Source of the DNA: Kiritimatiellia bacterium
GTDB taxonomy: Bacteria > Verrucomicrobiota > Kiritimatiellia > PWTM01
NCBI GenBank assembly: GCA_026417735.1
Contig: JAOACR010000010.1
Span: 1-64,000 of the forward strand
DNA length: 64,000 bases
Direction: 5' to 3'
Position numbers and translations under genes: made by a program. The notes beneath the pieces are model-generated. The model was not told where the DNA came from. It worked only from the letters and a program-made list of their open reading frames with translations, and ran no database searches. Each line of letters begins with the position of its first letter. Positions within the stretch are counted from its first letter, which is position 1. Shown one piece after another: positions 1 to 7,845 of the stretch.

Positions 1-182
1 CGCAGCAGCGCGCTCGCCCACCCGTCCCCGCCGATGTCCAGACAGCGCAGGTTCGTGACGTCGCCCAGCAGAATCTCGATCTGCCGCAGCAACAGCGCGG
101 TCATCAGCGAACCGCGCGCGGCCCGCCGCAGCGCCTCCGGCGCAAAGGGGATGTCTCGCGGAATCGCCGCCCGGCTGCTCAT
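1..182 (-). CDS. Class I SAM-dependent methyltransferase, N-terminal part (runs off the window)
   Basis: Only the first 60 or so codons are present; the gene continues past base 1. The ATG at 182-180 is preceded by AGAAGG at a good Shine-Dalgarno distance, which decides the start although the frame stays open upstream (a GTG at 200 is possible). Near residues 48-56 the peptide reads CLDIGGDGW, which fits motif I (the SAM-binding Gly-rich loop) of class I methyltransferases. The preceding helix-rich stretch resembles the region before motif I in small-molecule or lipid methyltransferases. The substrate cannot be judged. It is divergent from rnc, with about 100 bp between them. Confidence 0.6.
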   Translation of the reverse strand, partial: MSSRAAIPRDIPFAPEALRRAARGSLMTALLLRQIEILLGDVTNLRCLDIGGDGWASALL

Positions 183-283
183 CGCCGCCTTCTCATACAC
201 CGCCGTCGCCGCCCCGCGCAACCGGCCCACCTCACCCACCGCGCCGCGTTGAAATTCGCGCCGCGCCCGCGCATCCTCACGGT

Positions 284-1006
284 ATGTTCGGGCGCCGGCC
301 CTATCGCGAACTGGAACGGGCCCTCGGATACCGCTTCCGTCGCGTCGAGCTGGTCGAGGCCGCGCTCACCCATCCCTCGTACCGGCACGAAACGCGGGGC
401 GTCACCACCGACAATCAACGCCTCGAGTTTCTCGGCGATGCGGTGCTCTCGCTGCTGGCCTCCGCGTGGCTCTACGCGAAATACCCGAACCTCTCGGAAG
501 GCGAACTGACCCAGCGGCGCGCCCGGCTGACCCGCTCGACGACATTGGCGGCAGTTGCGCGCCAGCTCGATCTCGGCCGCCAGCTGCGCCTCGGCCGCGG
601 CGAGGCAATGGCCGGCGGCCGCGAACGCGCAAAGATCCTCGAGGACGCCGCCGAAGCGTTGATCGGCGCGGTGTTTCTCGACGGCGGCATCAAGGCCGCG
701 CAGCACGTGTTCGAGCGGTGCGTGCTGCCCTGCCTCCCCATCGCGCTCGATTCGACCCACTGGGACAATCCGAAGGGAGCGCTACTGGAGTGGTCACATC
801 AGCAGGGCCTGCCCTCCCCGCAGTACCACGTGGTGGACGCACGCGGACCGATGCACGCGCGCGAGTTCGTCGTCGAGGTCTGCATCAACGGCGAGCCCCG
901 CGGCCGCGGCACGGGCCCCAGCAAGAAGTCCGCGGAACACGAGGCCGCACTCGCCGCGCTCCGAGCATTACCCCGCCAGCTTCCCCGCCGCCCTAGCGAC
1001 CGCTGA
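284..1006 (+). CDS. rnc: Ribonuclease III
   Basis: Double-strand-specific endoribonuclease for rRNA and mRNA processing, 240 aa, the usual length. The RNase III signature NQRLEFLGDAVL lies at residues 44-55, with metal-binding Glu48 and Asp52. The second half of the active site is EDAAEALIG, with Asp121 and Glu124. A double-stranded-RNA-binding domain fills about residues 160-232 and ends with the typical GPSKKSAEHEAA helix. The gene is convergent with hisA, only 13 bp away, so any shared terminator must lie inside coding sequence. Confidence 0.95.
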   Translation: MFGRRPYRELERALGYRFRRVELVEAALTHPSYRHETRGVTTDNQRLEFLGDAVLSLLASAWLYAKYPNLSEGELTQRRARLTRSTTLAAVARQLDLGRQLRLGRGEAMAGGRERAKILEDAAEALIGAVFLDGGIKAAQHVFERCVLPCLPIALDSTHWDNPKGALLEWSHQQGLPSPQYHVVDARGPMHAREFVVEVCINGEPRGRGTGPSKKSAEHEAALAALRALPRQLPRRPSDR

Positions 1007-1019
1007 GCCTCCCCTCCGC

Positions 1020-1754
1020 TCAGCGCTCCGCCGCCTGCAATAACTCCGGCAGCGACACGGTCTTCTCGTAGAGCGCGCGCCCAGCGATCACACCCCAGAG
1101 GTTCCCGCGGTTCAGACCGCGCAGCGCTCGCACATCCTCCGCCGACGCGACGCCGCCCGAGGCGATCACCGGGATTCGCACCGCGTCGCAGACCTCCGCA
1201 ACGGCTGCCGTGTTGACGCCGCCCAGCATGCCGTCCCGCCCGATGTCGGTGACAATCAGCCAGCGGACGCCCTCCCCCTCGAGCCGTCGCGCCGCCTCGA
1301 TCAGCGACCAGCACGTTTCGGCGGTCCACCCGCGCGCCCGCACCCGTCCCTCGTTCGCGTCCAGCCCCACCGCCAAACGATCCCCCAGCCACCGCGCCAG
1401 ACGCGACGCCTCGCCGCCCGACTCGAGCAGGCGGGTGCCCAGGATCACCCGTGCCGCACCTGCCGCGAGCGTCGCCTCAATGTCCGCGTCGGTGCGTAGC
1501 CCTCCGCCGACCTCCACCGGCACCCCCGCGGCGCGGACGATCTCCCCGATCAGCGCGGTGTGAACGGGCCGGCCCTCGAACGCGCCGTCGAGATCCACCA
1601 CATGCAGCCAGCGCGCACCCTGCGCGACCCATTCGCGCGCGACCGCCACCGGGTCGGCCGAATAGTCGGTCTGATCCTCCGCGCGTCCCTGCCGCAGCCG
1701 CACACAGCGGCCGCCGCGCAGATCGATCGCCGGCAGCACCACCAGCGGACTCAC
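1020..1754 (-). CDS. hisA: Phosphoribosylformimino-5-aminoimidazole carboxamide ribotide isomerase
   Basis: Fourth step of histidine synthesis: Amadori isomerisation of ProFAR to PRFAR. It is a TIM barrel of about 244 aa starting VSPLVVLPAIDLRGG, with the first catalytic Asp at residue 11 and the second in VGLDANEG. Phosphate-binding loops are VEVGGGLR and IASGGV. The start is a GTG at 1754-1752 that overlaps the hisH stop (GTGA). The frame is open further upstream, but that extension lies inside hisH and is not protein-like. It is last of hisB-hisH-hisA. The hisF partner of HisH is not in this window. Confidence 0.93.
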   Translation of the reverse strand: MSPLVVLPAIDLRGGRCVRLRQGRAEDQTDYSADPVAVAREWVAQGARWLHVVDLDGAFEGRPVHTALIGEIVRAAGVPVEVGGGLRTDADIEATLAAGAARVILGTRLLESGGEASRLARWLGDRLAVGLDANEGRVRARGWTAETCWSLIEAARRLEGEGVRWLIVTDIGRDGMLGGVNTAAVAEVCDAVRIPVIASGGVASAEDVRALRGLNRGNLWGVIAGRALYEKTVSLPELLQAAER

Positions 1755-2386
1755 GGCGCGCCCACCTGCCCGACGCCCGCTGCCGCCGCAAAATTGCGCA
1801 ACAGCCGCAGCCCGTGCGCCTGGCTTTTCTCCGGGTGAAACTGCACCGCAAACAGCGCCCCCCGCCGCACCGCGCTGCAAAACGTCACGCCGTAGTCCGT
1901 GCGCGCCGCAACGACCGTCGCGTCCAGCGGGCACGCATAATACGAGTGCACAAAGTACATGTGCGCACCGTCCGGAATGCCCTCGAACAGCTCCGCGCCC
2001 GGCGCCTCCACCCGAACTCGGTTCCATCCCATGTGCGGCACCTTCAGCTCGGGCGGCAGCCGGAACCGGCGCACCTCGCCCGCCAGCACACCCAGACCCG
2101 GCACGCCAGGCGACTCCTCGCTGGACTCAAACAGCACCTGCAGCCCCAGACAAATCCCGAGGAACGGCCGGTCCGCCGCAATCCACTCGCGCAGCACCGG
2201 CTCCCACCCCCGCTCACGCAACTGCCGCAAGCCGTCGCCGAACGCGCCAACGCCCGGCAACACCAGCGCGCGACACGCCGCCGCGCCCTCCGGGCCGTCC
2301 AGCACCTGCGCGCTCAGACCGAGCGCACGGCACGCGTTCAGTACGCTGCCGAGATTGCCCATGTCGTAGTCGATGACGCCAATCAT
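1751..2386 (-). CDS. hisH: Imidazole glycerol phosphate synthase, glutaminase subunit
   Basis: Class I glutamine amidotransferase that supplies ammonia to HisF in histidine synthesis; 211 aa. The oxyanion strand PGVGAFGDG, nucleophile elbow GICLGLQ (Cys79) and FHPEKSQ (His184, Glu186) complete the catalytic triad. The start is the ATG giving MIGVIDYDMGNLGS, the canonical HisH N-terminus. It begins 7 bp after hisB and its stop overlaps the hisA start, so translational coupling is likely. Confidence 0.95.
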   Translation of the reverse strand: MIGVIDYDMGNLGSVLNACRALGLSAQVLDGPEGAAACRALVLPGVGAFGDGLRQLRERGWEPVLREWIAADRPFLGICLGLQVLFESSEESPGVPGLGVLAGEVRRFRLPPELKVPHMGWNRVRVEAPGAELFEGIPDGAHMYFVHSYYACPLDATVVAARTDYGVTFCSAVRRGALFAVQFHPEKSQAHGLRLLRNFAAAAGVGQVGAP

Positions 2387-2393
2387 CGGCCGC

Positions 2394-2984
2394 CTAGATG
2401 CGCCCCTTGCTCGAGGGCACCCCCCGCTCGCGCGGATCCAGCGCACAGGCCATCCGCAGCGCCCGCGCCAGTCCCTTGAACACCGACTCGTACGCGTGAT
2501 GCGGATCGCGCCCGTACAGGTGCACCACATGGAGATTCATCCGCGCTCGCGTCGAGAACGCGCGCAGCATCTCCTCGATCAGCCCGAGGTCGAAGTCCAG
2601 AATCTTCCGGCGCCGATTCGCGATCTCGTACACCAGATACGGCCGGCCCCCGAGATCCACCGCCACCAGGCTCAGCGACTCGTCCATCGGAAGAACACTG
2701 TGCCCATACCGCACAATGCCCGCCCGGTCGCCCAGCGCCCGGTCGAGCGCTTCCCCCAGCACCAACCCGATGTCCTCCACCGTGTGGTGGTGGTCCACCT
2801 CCAGGTCACCCCGCGCCCGCAGCCGCAGATCAAACAGCGAGTGCCGCGCGAACAGCTCGAACATGTGCTGCAAAAACGGCAGCGGAATGTCTACCTCTGC
2901 CTGTCCCTCCCCATCGAGATCCAGCACCACCTCGATGCGGGTCTCGCGGGTCTGCCGTCTCACCTCAGCCCGGCGCGCTCTCAT
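2394..2984 (-). CDS. hisB: Imidazoleglycerol-phosphate dehydratase
   Basis: Mn-dependent dehydration of imidazole glycerol phosphate to imidazole acetol phosphate; 196 aa, the monofunctional form without a phosphatase domain. It has two related half-domains: a DHHHTVED motif near residues 64-71, and DPHHAYESVFKGLARAL near the C terminus, both giving manganese ligands. The N-terminus RARRAEVRRQTRETRIEV is typical of the family. It is first in the hisB-hisH-hisA run and divergent from the glycosyltransferase operon. Confidence 0.94.
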   Translation of the reverse strand: MRARRAEVRRQTRETRIEVVLDLDGEGQAEVDIPLPFLQHMFELFARHSLFDLRLRARGDLEVDHHHTVEDIGLVLGEALDRALGDRAGIVRYGHSVLPMDESLSLVAVDLGGRPYLVYEIANRRRKILDFDLGLIEEMLRAFSTRARMNLHVVHLYGRDPHHAYESVFKGLARALRMACALDPRERGVPSSKGRI

Positions 2985-3067
2985 GGGGCCCCACTATAGC
3001 GCGGCGACCCGCGCCGGCAACAGCGCGCTCCTTGGCCGCCCCTGTGCCCACCGGTAGGATGTGCGCC

Positions 3068-4195
3068 ATGCGGGTCTGTCTCGACATCCAGGCCGCGATC
3101 GCGCAGCGCGCCGGCGTCGGCCGGTACGTCGCCTGCCTCGCGACCCATCTGGCGCGGGAACAACCGCCCGACGCGCACCTGCGGTTCTTCTGCTTCGACT
3201 TCCGCGGCCGCGCCCGATGCCCCACCCCGGCCGGCACCTCGCTGCGCCGGCTCCGCTGGCTGCCCGGCCGTGTCGTGCAAAAAGCCTGGAGCTGGCTCCG
3301 CTGGCCGCCGTTCGACTGGCTCGCCGGCGCGGCAGACGTGTTCCACTTCCCGAACTTCCTCCGCCCTCCGCTCCACCGCGGCCGCAGCGTCGTCACCATC
3401 CACGACCTCTCCTTCCTCCGCCACCCGGAGACGACCGAAGAACGGAACCTCCGCCATCTGCGGGCACACATCCAGCAGACAGTTGCCCGCGCCGACGCGA
3501 TCCTCACCGACTCCCATACGATCGCCGACGAGATCCGACAACAGTGGCCCGCCGCCGCGCCGCGCGTCGTCGCGGTGCCGCTGGCCGCGCCGGAGGGTTT
3601 CGCCCGCCCACCCGACGAAGCGATCGCCCGCGCACGGGCCGCGCGCGGGCTCGACCGCCCGTACCTGCTCTCCGTCGGCACGCTCGAGCCGCGAAAAAAC
3701 TACGCGTTCCTCGTCGAGGTCTTCGAGCACCTCGCCGACTTCGATGGGGACCTCGTGCTCGCGGGCCGGCCCGGTTGGAAGTGGGCGGCGACCGCGGCCC
3801 GCATCGCGGCTTCGCCGCGCGCCGCGCGCATCCGCCATCTGGAGCCGGCAGATGACGCGGAGATCTGCGCGCTCTACGCCGGAGCGGAGGCGTTCGTCTG
3901 CGCCTCGCTGTATGAGGGCTTTGGATTCCCGCCGCTCGAGGCGATGGCCTGCGGCACGCCGGTGGTGGTCTCCGCCGGCGGCTCGCTGCCCGAGGTCTGC
4001 GGCGACGGCGCGCTGATCGTCCCCGGATTCGAGGCCGACGTGTGGGCGGCGTCAATCCGACGGGTGCTGAGCGACCGCCAGCTGCGCGCGGCACTCGTCG
4101 AGCGCGGCCACCGCAACCTCGCCCGCTACTCTTGGGCGCAAACTGCCCGGCAGACCTGGGCGGTGTATCGGGCGGTCGCGGAGGGGCACCGATGA
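3068..4195 (+). CDS. Glycosyltransferase family 4 (first of a pair)
   Basis: Retaining GT-B glycosyltransferase, about 375 aa, cytosolic. The N-terminal Rossmann half has a Gly-rich loop (AGVGRY) and a conserved TIHDLSF segment. The C-terminal half begins with SVGTLEPRKNY and carries the nucleotide-sugar EX7E region in the segment EAFVCASLYEGFGFPPLE, followed by AMACGTPVV. These are hallmarks of GT4 enzymes of the mannosyltransferase type. The start is the ATG at 3068 with TAGGA upstream; an in-frame ATG at 3059 is an alternative. Its stop overlaps the next glycosyltransferase by ATGA. Donor and acceptor are unknown; extracellular or lipid-linked glycan assembly is likely. Confidence 0.88.
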   Translation: MRVCLDIQAAIAQRAGVGRYVACLATHLAREQPPDAHLRFFCFDFRGRARCPTPAGTSLRRLRWLPGRVVQKAWSWLRWPPFDWLAGAADVFHFPNFLRPPLHRGRSVVTIHDLSFLRHPETTEERNLRHLRAHIQQTVARADAILTDSHTIADEIRQQWPAAAPRVVAVPLAAPEGFARPPDEAIARARAARGLDRPYLLSVGTLEPRKNYAFLVEVFEHLADFDGDLVLAGRPGWKWAATAARIAASPRAARIRHLEPADDAEICALYAGAEAFVCASLYEGFGFPPLEAMACGTPVVVSAGGSLPEVCGDGALIVPGFEADVWAASIRRVLSDRQLRAALVERGHRNLARYSWAQTARQTWAVYRAVAEGHR

Positions 4196-5400
4196 GCCTG
4201 CCGCTGCGCCGCGCCGTGCTCGACGCGCGCTGGATCTTCCGCGAGATCAGTGGCATCGGCCTCTACACCCGACAGTTGCTGCGCCACCTGCCGCTCGTCG
4301 CGCCGGAAATCGAGTTCATCGCGCTGTTTTGCGATGCGGCCGTGATGGAGCGCGAGTGCGCCGCCCGGGACGACTGGCGTCCGCCGCCGAACCTCTCGCC
4401 GCGGACGGTGCGATGGACACCGTTCGACCCGGCCGGTCAGCTCGGCCTGTGCGGCTGGCTGCGCCACCAGCATGTGCAGGTCTTCCACTCCCCCAACTGG
4501 CTCATTCCGCTGGCGGCCGTTGCCCGGCGCGGCCCACGGCCCCGCGCCGTGATCACCATCCACGACCTCATCCCGCTGTTGTTTCCGCACTTCACCCCCC
4601 GCGCGCGGAAAAACCGCTGGCGACTCCTGTTCCGGTGGCTGCTGCGCGCCGGCGCCCGGCGCGCCGCCGCGGTGATCGTCCCCAGCCGCACCACCGCCAC
4701 CGACGTCGCCCGCACACTCGGTCCTGACATCGCCGCACGCGTCCGCGTGGTGCCGGAGGCCGCCGACCCGCTCTTCTCCGCTGTCGCAGCGGCCACCGCC
4801 TCCCCCACCGCCCGCCCCCCCACCATCCTCTATGTGGGCCGCCGCGACCCGTACAAAAACCTCGTCGGCATGATCCGGGCCTTCGCCCGCGTGCGTGCGC
4901 GCCTCCCGGAAGCTCGGCTGATCGTCATCGGGCCGCCCGACGCTCGCTACCCCGAACCCGAGCGTGAGGCGGCACGGTTGGGCGTCGGCGACGCCGTCGA
5001 GTGGCGCGGCTATGTGTCCGGGCCGGAGCTGGCGACGGCCTATCGCGCGGCGGGAGTGTTCGCCCTGCCGTCGTTGTATGAAGGATTCGGCCTCACCGTG
5101 CTCGAAGCGATGGCCTGTGGCACACCCGTCGTCGTCTCCGACCGCGCCTCGCTGCCCGAGGTCGCCGGCGATGCCGCGGTGTACGCGCCACCGGACGATC
5201 CCGATGCGCTCGGGGCGGCGCTTCTCCGCGTGTTGACCGACCGCACCCTCGCCGACGACTTGCGCCGCCGCGGACTGCAGCGCGCCGCGCAGTTTTCCTG
5301 GGAACGTACCGCGCGGGAAACCCTCGAGGTGTATCGGGACGCGATGCGGATTGACGACCCCGCGCCCGCCCCGCAGACTCCGCCGGGTTCGCGCCGATGA
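4192..5400 (+). CDS. Glycosyltransferase family 4 (second of a pair)
   Basis: Second GT-B retaining glycosyltransferase, about 402 aa, with the same architecture as its neighbour: LDARWIFREISGIGLYTRQLL at the N-terminus (a loop often seen in GT4 mannosyltransferases), then VITIHDLIP, LYVGRRDPYKNL, and the EX7E block in GVFALPSLYEGFGLTVLE followed by AMACGTPVV. The ATG at 4192 overlaps the upstream stop and follows a GAGGGG ribosome-binding site. The pair probably arose by duplication and may add successive sugars to one glycan. Its stop overlaps the pyrK-like gene (ATGA), an unusual partner. Confidence 0.87.
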   Translation: MSLPLRRAVLDARWIFREISGIGLYTRQLLRHLPLVAPEIEFIALFCDAAVMERECAARDDWRPPPNLSPRTVRWTPFDPAGQLGLCGWLRHQHVQVFHSPNWLIPLAAVARRGPRPRAVITIHDLIPLLFPHFTPRARKNRWRLLFRWLLRAGARRAAAVIVPSRTTATDVARTLGPDIAARVRVVPEAADPLFSAVAAATASPTARPPTILYVGRRDPYKNLVGMIRAFARVRARLPEARLIVIGPPDARYPEPEREAARLGVGDAVEWRGYVSGPELATAYRAAGVFALPSLYEGFGLTVLEAMACGTPVVVSDRASLPEVAGDAAVYAPPDDPDALGAALLRVLTDRTLADDLRRRGLQRAAQFSWERTARETLEVYRDAMRIDDPAPAPQTPPGSRR

Positions 5401-6194
5401 CGCTCGAAGACGCCATCGTGGTGGCGCATACGCCCGACGCCGGTGACTATCGGCGGCTGACGCTGCGTTCGCCCGCGATCGCCCCGCAGGTGCGCCCCGG
5501 CCAGTTCGTGCACGTGCGCCTGCCCGCCCCCGCCGACGCGCTGCTCCGCCGCCCGTTCAGCGTCTTCCGCACCGACGGCGATCACCTTCAGCTGCTCTAC
5601 AAACCGGTCGGGCGCGGCACCCGAGCGATGACCGAACTGCGGCCCGGCGCGGTCGTCGGCCTGCTGGGGCCGCTCGGCCACGGCTTCCCAACACCCGCGG
5701 CGCAGCATCTGCCGGTGCTGGTCGCCGGCGGCTACGGAATGGCGGCGCTCTACCTGCTGGCCCGCGAGTGCGGGCGCGGCGGTCTGGTCTTCGTCGGCGG
5801 CGCCCGCGCAGTGGACGTACTCTGCGTGCCGGAGTTCGAGGCGCTCGGCTGGACCGTCCGAGTCACCACCGAGGACGGCTCGCTCGGCCTCCGCGGCCTC
5901 GTCACCGACGCGCTCGACCTGTGGCTGCAGACCGAGCGGGACGCGCAGGTGCCGGAGTTTTTCGCGTGCGGCCCCAACGGCATGCTGCGCGCGGTCGGCG
6001 ACCGCGCGATCGCCGGCGGCTGGACCGCGTGGTTGTCCCTCGATCGCTCGATGGGCTGCGGTGTCGGCGCCTGCCTCACCTGCGTACAAAAAGTGCGCGA
6101 CCCTTCCCAGCCCGGGGGCTGGACGTGGGCCCGCGTCTGCCGCGAAGGGCCCGTCTTCGAATGCCGCCAGATCGTCTGGGAGGAGACACCATGA
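5397..6194 (+). CDS. pyrK: Dihydroorotate dehydrogenase B electron-transfer subunit
   Basis: FAD/[2Fe-2S] subunit that lets class 1B PyrD pass electrons to NAD; 265 aa. The N-terminal FAD-binding barrel has RRPFSVFR, and the NAD-binding half has VAGGYGMAALY and FACGPNGML. The C-terminal cluster ligands are Cys221, Cys226, Cys229 and Cys248 (C-x4-C-x2-C-x18-C). The partner pyrD lies one gene downstream, separated by an FkbM methyltransferase. The start overlaps the glycosyltransferase stop by four bases, so the whole run is probably one transcript. Confidence 0.93.
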   Translation: MTLEDAIVVAHTPDAGDYRRLTLRSPAIAPQVRPGQFVHVRLPAPADALLRRPFSVFRTDGDHLQLLYKPVGRGTRAMTELRPGAVVGLLGPLGHGFPTPAAQHLPVLVAGGYGMAALYLLARECGRGGLVFVGGARAVDVLCVPEFEALGWTVRVTTEDGSLGLRGLVTDALDLWLQTERDAQVPEFFACGPNGMLRAVGDRAIAGGWTAWLSLDRSMGCGVGACLTCVQKVRDPSQPGGWTWARVCREGPVFECRQIVWEETP

Positions 6195-6901
6195 GCGCGC
6201 CGCTGCGCGACGCGTGGCGGCGCTGGCAGCTGTGGCGGCACGGCGTGCGCGTTGAACTCGACGAACCCGTCGTGCATGCCGGTCCCGATCGGGGCGCCTG
6301 GGCGTTGGTGCCCAGGGGCCTGGGCGCAGCCAGCGCAATCTACTCCTTCGGCGTCGGCCGGCACATCGGATTCGACCTCTGGATCATTGATCACTTCGGC
6401 GCGACAGTGCACGCGTTCGACCCCACCCCGGCCGCCCGAGACTGGATCGCCACGCAGTCGTTGCCGCCTCGCTTCCACTTCCACGCCGTCGGCCTGGCCG
6501 ATTTCGACGGCGAACAGTCCTTCTACGCGCCGCGGCGGCCGGACTCGCCAGACTATTCCCCCGTCCCCCGCAGTGCCCGGCCCGCCGCCCCTGCCGCGCG
6601 CGGCCCGGTGCGCCGGCTCGCCACGCTCATGCGCGAGCTCGGCCACCCGCGTGTGGACCTGGTGAAAATGGACATCGAAGGCGGCGAATACCGCGTGATC
6701 GCGGATCTTGTGGAGATGCCCGCCGCCGCCCGCCCCATCCAGCTCCTCGTCGAGTTTCATCACAACTTCCCCTCTGTGCCGATGGACTGGACGCTCACGG
6801 CAATCGCGCGGTTGCGCGGCGCGGGTTACCGGGTTGCACACATCAGCCCCCGCGGCCTCGAGTTCTGCTTCCGACGCGATCCGGCGGAGGCCGCCCGATG
6901 A
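6191..6901 (+). CDS. FkbM-family methyltransferase
   Basis: SAM-dependent methyltransferase of the FkbM type, 236 aa. The SAM site is weakly conserved (IYSFGVGRHIGFD), followed by VHAFDPTPAA with the acidic residue expected for the ribose hydroxyls. The family's strongest mark is VDLVKMDIEGGEY near residues 156-168, then LLVEFHH. FkbM enzymes O-methylate sugars or polyketide-like hydroxyls, so the substrate may be the glycan made by the two upstream glycosyltransferases. It is inserted between pyrK and pyrD, with 4-base overlaps on both sides. Confidence 0.82.
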   Translation: MSAPLRDAWRRWQLWRHGVRVELDEPVVHAGPDRGAWALVPRGLGAASAIYSFGVGRHIGFDLWIIDHFGATVHAFDPTPAARDWIATQSLPPRFHFHAVGLADFDGEQSFYAPRRPDSPDYSPVPRSARPAAPAARGPVRRLATLMRELGHPRVDLVKMDIEGGEYRVIADLVEMPAAARPIQLLVEFHHNFPSVPMDWTLTAIARLRGAGYRVAHISPRGLEFCFRRDPAEAAR

Positions 6902-7845
6902 ACGCCGAGACCTCCCCCTCGCTCGCCGTGCGGCTCGGCCCCCTCACGCTGCGCAATCCGGTGATGGTCGCCTCGGGCACGTTCGGCTACGGCCCCGAGT
7001 ACGCGGAGCTGGTGGACCTCGCCGCGCTCGGCGCGATCGTGGTGAAGGGCATCTGCCTCCAGCCGACCCGCGGCAACCCGCCGCCCCGCACCGTCGAGAC
7101 CCCGTCAGGCCTGATCAACGCGATCGGTCTGCCCGGCCCCGGCGTCGAGGGCTTCCTGCGCGACTATTTGCCGTTTCTCCGCCGCGTGCCGACGCCGGTG
7201 ATCGTGAACGTGTGGGGCCACACCGTCGACGAGTACGGCGAAGTGGTCAGCGCGCTGGACCGCGCAGAGGGCATCCACGCCTACGAAATCAACGTCTCCT
7301 GTCCCAATGTCAAGGAGGGCAGCCGTGCGTTCGGCGTCCACCTCGACATGTTCCGCCGCGTGCTGGACCGCGTCCGCGCCGCCACGCGCCGCCCGGTGAT
7401 CCCGAAGCTGGCGCCCAACGTCAGCGACATCGCCGCGTTCGCGCGCGCCGCCGAGGAGTGCGGCGCGGACGCGATTTCGCTGATCAATTCGATTCCTGCG
7501 ATGGCGGTGGACATCGAAACCCGTCGGCCGATCCTCGGCAACGTGACCGGCGGGCTCACCGGCCCAGCGATTCACCCGATCGCGGTAAAGCTCGTCTGGG
7601 AGGCGGCGCAGGCGGTGCGGATTCCGACGATCGCAATGGGCGGCATCCGCGATGCAGCCGACGCGATCGAGTTCCTGATCGTCGGCGCCAGCGCGGTGGC
7701 GGTGGGTACCGCGAACTTCACCGAGCCCCGCACCGCGCTGAACGTGGTGCAGGGCATCCGCGAGTATCTGGTCCGTCACCGGCTGCGCTCCGTCGCCGAG
7801 CTGACCGGTTCTCTGCGGCTGGAGGGCCCGCCGTGCGGCGTCTGA
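6898..7845 (+). CDS. pyrD: Dihydroorotate dehydrogenase, class 1B catalytic subunit
   Basis: FMN-dependent oxidation of dihydroorotate to orotate in pyrimidine synthesis; 315 aa, cytosolic TIM barrel. The substrate loop is NAIGLPGPG. The catalytic base is Cys135 in INVSCPNVKEG, which marks class 1 and, with PyrK nearby, class 1B. FMN phosphate contacts are in GGLTGPAI, IAMGGI and VGASAVAVGTA. The ATG overlaps the FkbM gene stop. Confidence 0.95.
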   Translation: MNAETSPSLAVRLGPLTLRNPVMVASGTFGYGPEYAELVDLAALGAIVVKGICLQPTRGNPPPRTVETPSGLINAIGLPGPGVEGFLRDYLPFLRRVPTPVIVNVWGHTVDEYGEVVSALDRAEGIHAYEINVSCPNVKEGSRAFGVHLDMFRRVLDRVRAATRRPVIPKLAPNVSDIAAFARAAEECGADAISLINSIPAMAVDIETRRPILGNVTGGLTGPAIHPIAVKLVWEAAQAVRIPTIAMGGIRDAADAIEFLIVGASAVAVGTANFTEPRTALNVVQGIREYLVRHRLRSVAELTGSLRLEGPPCGV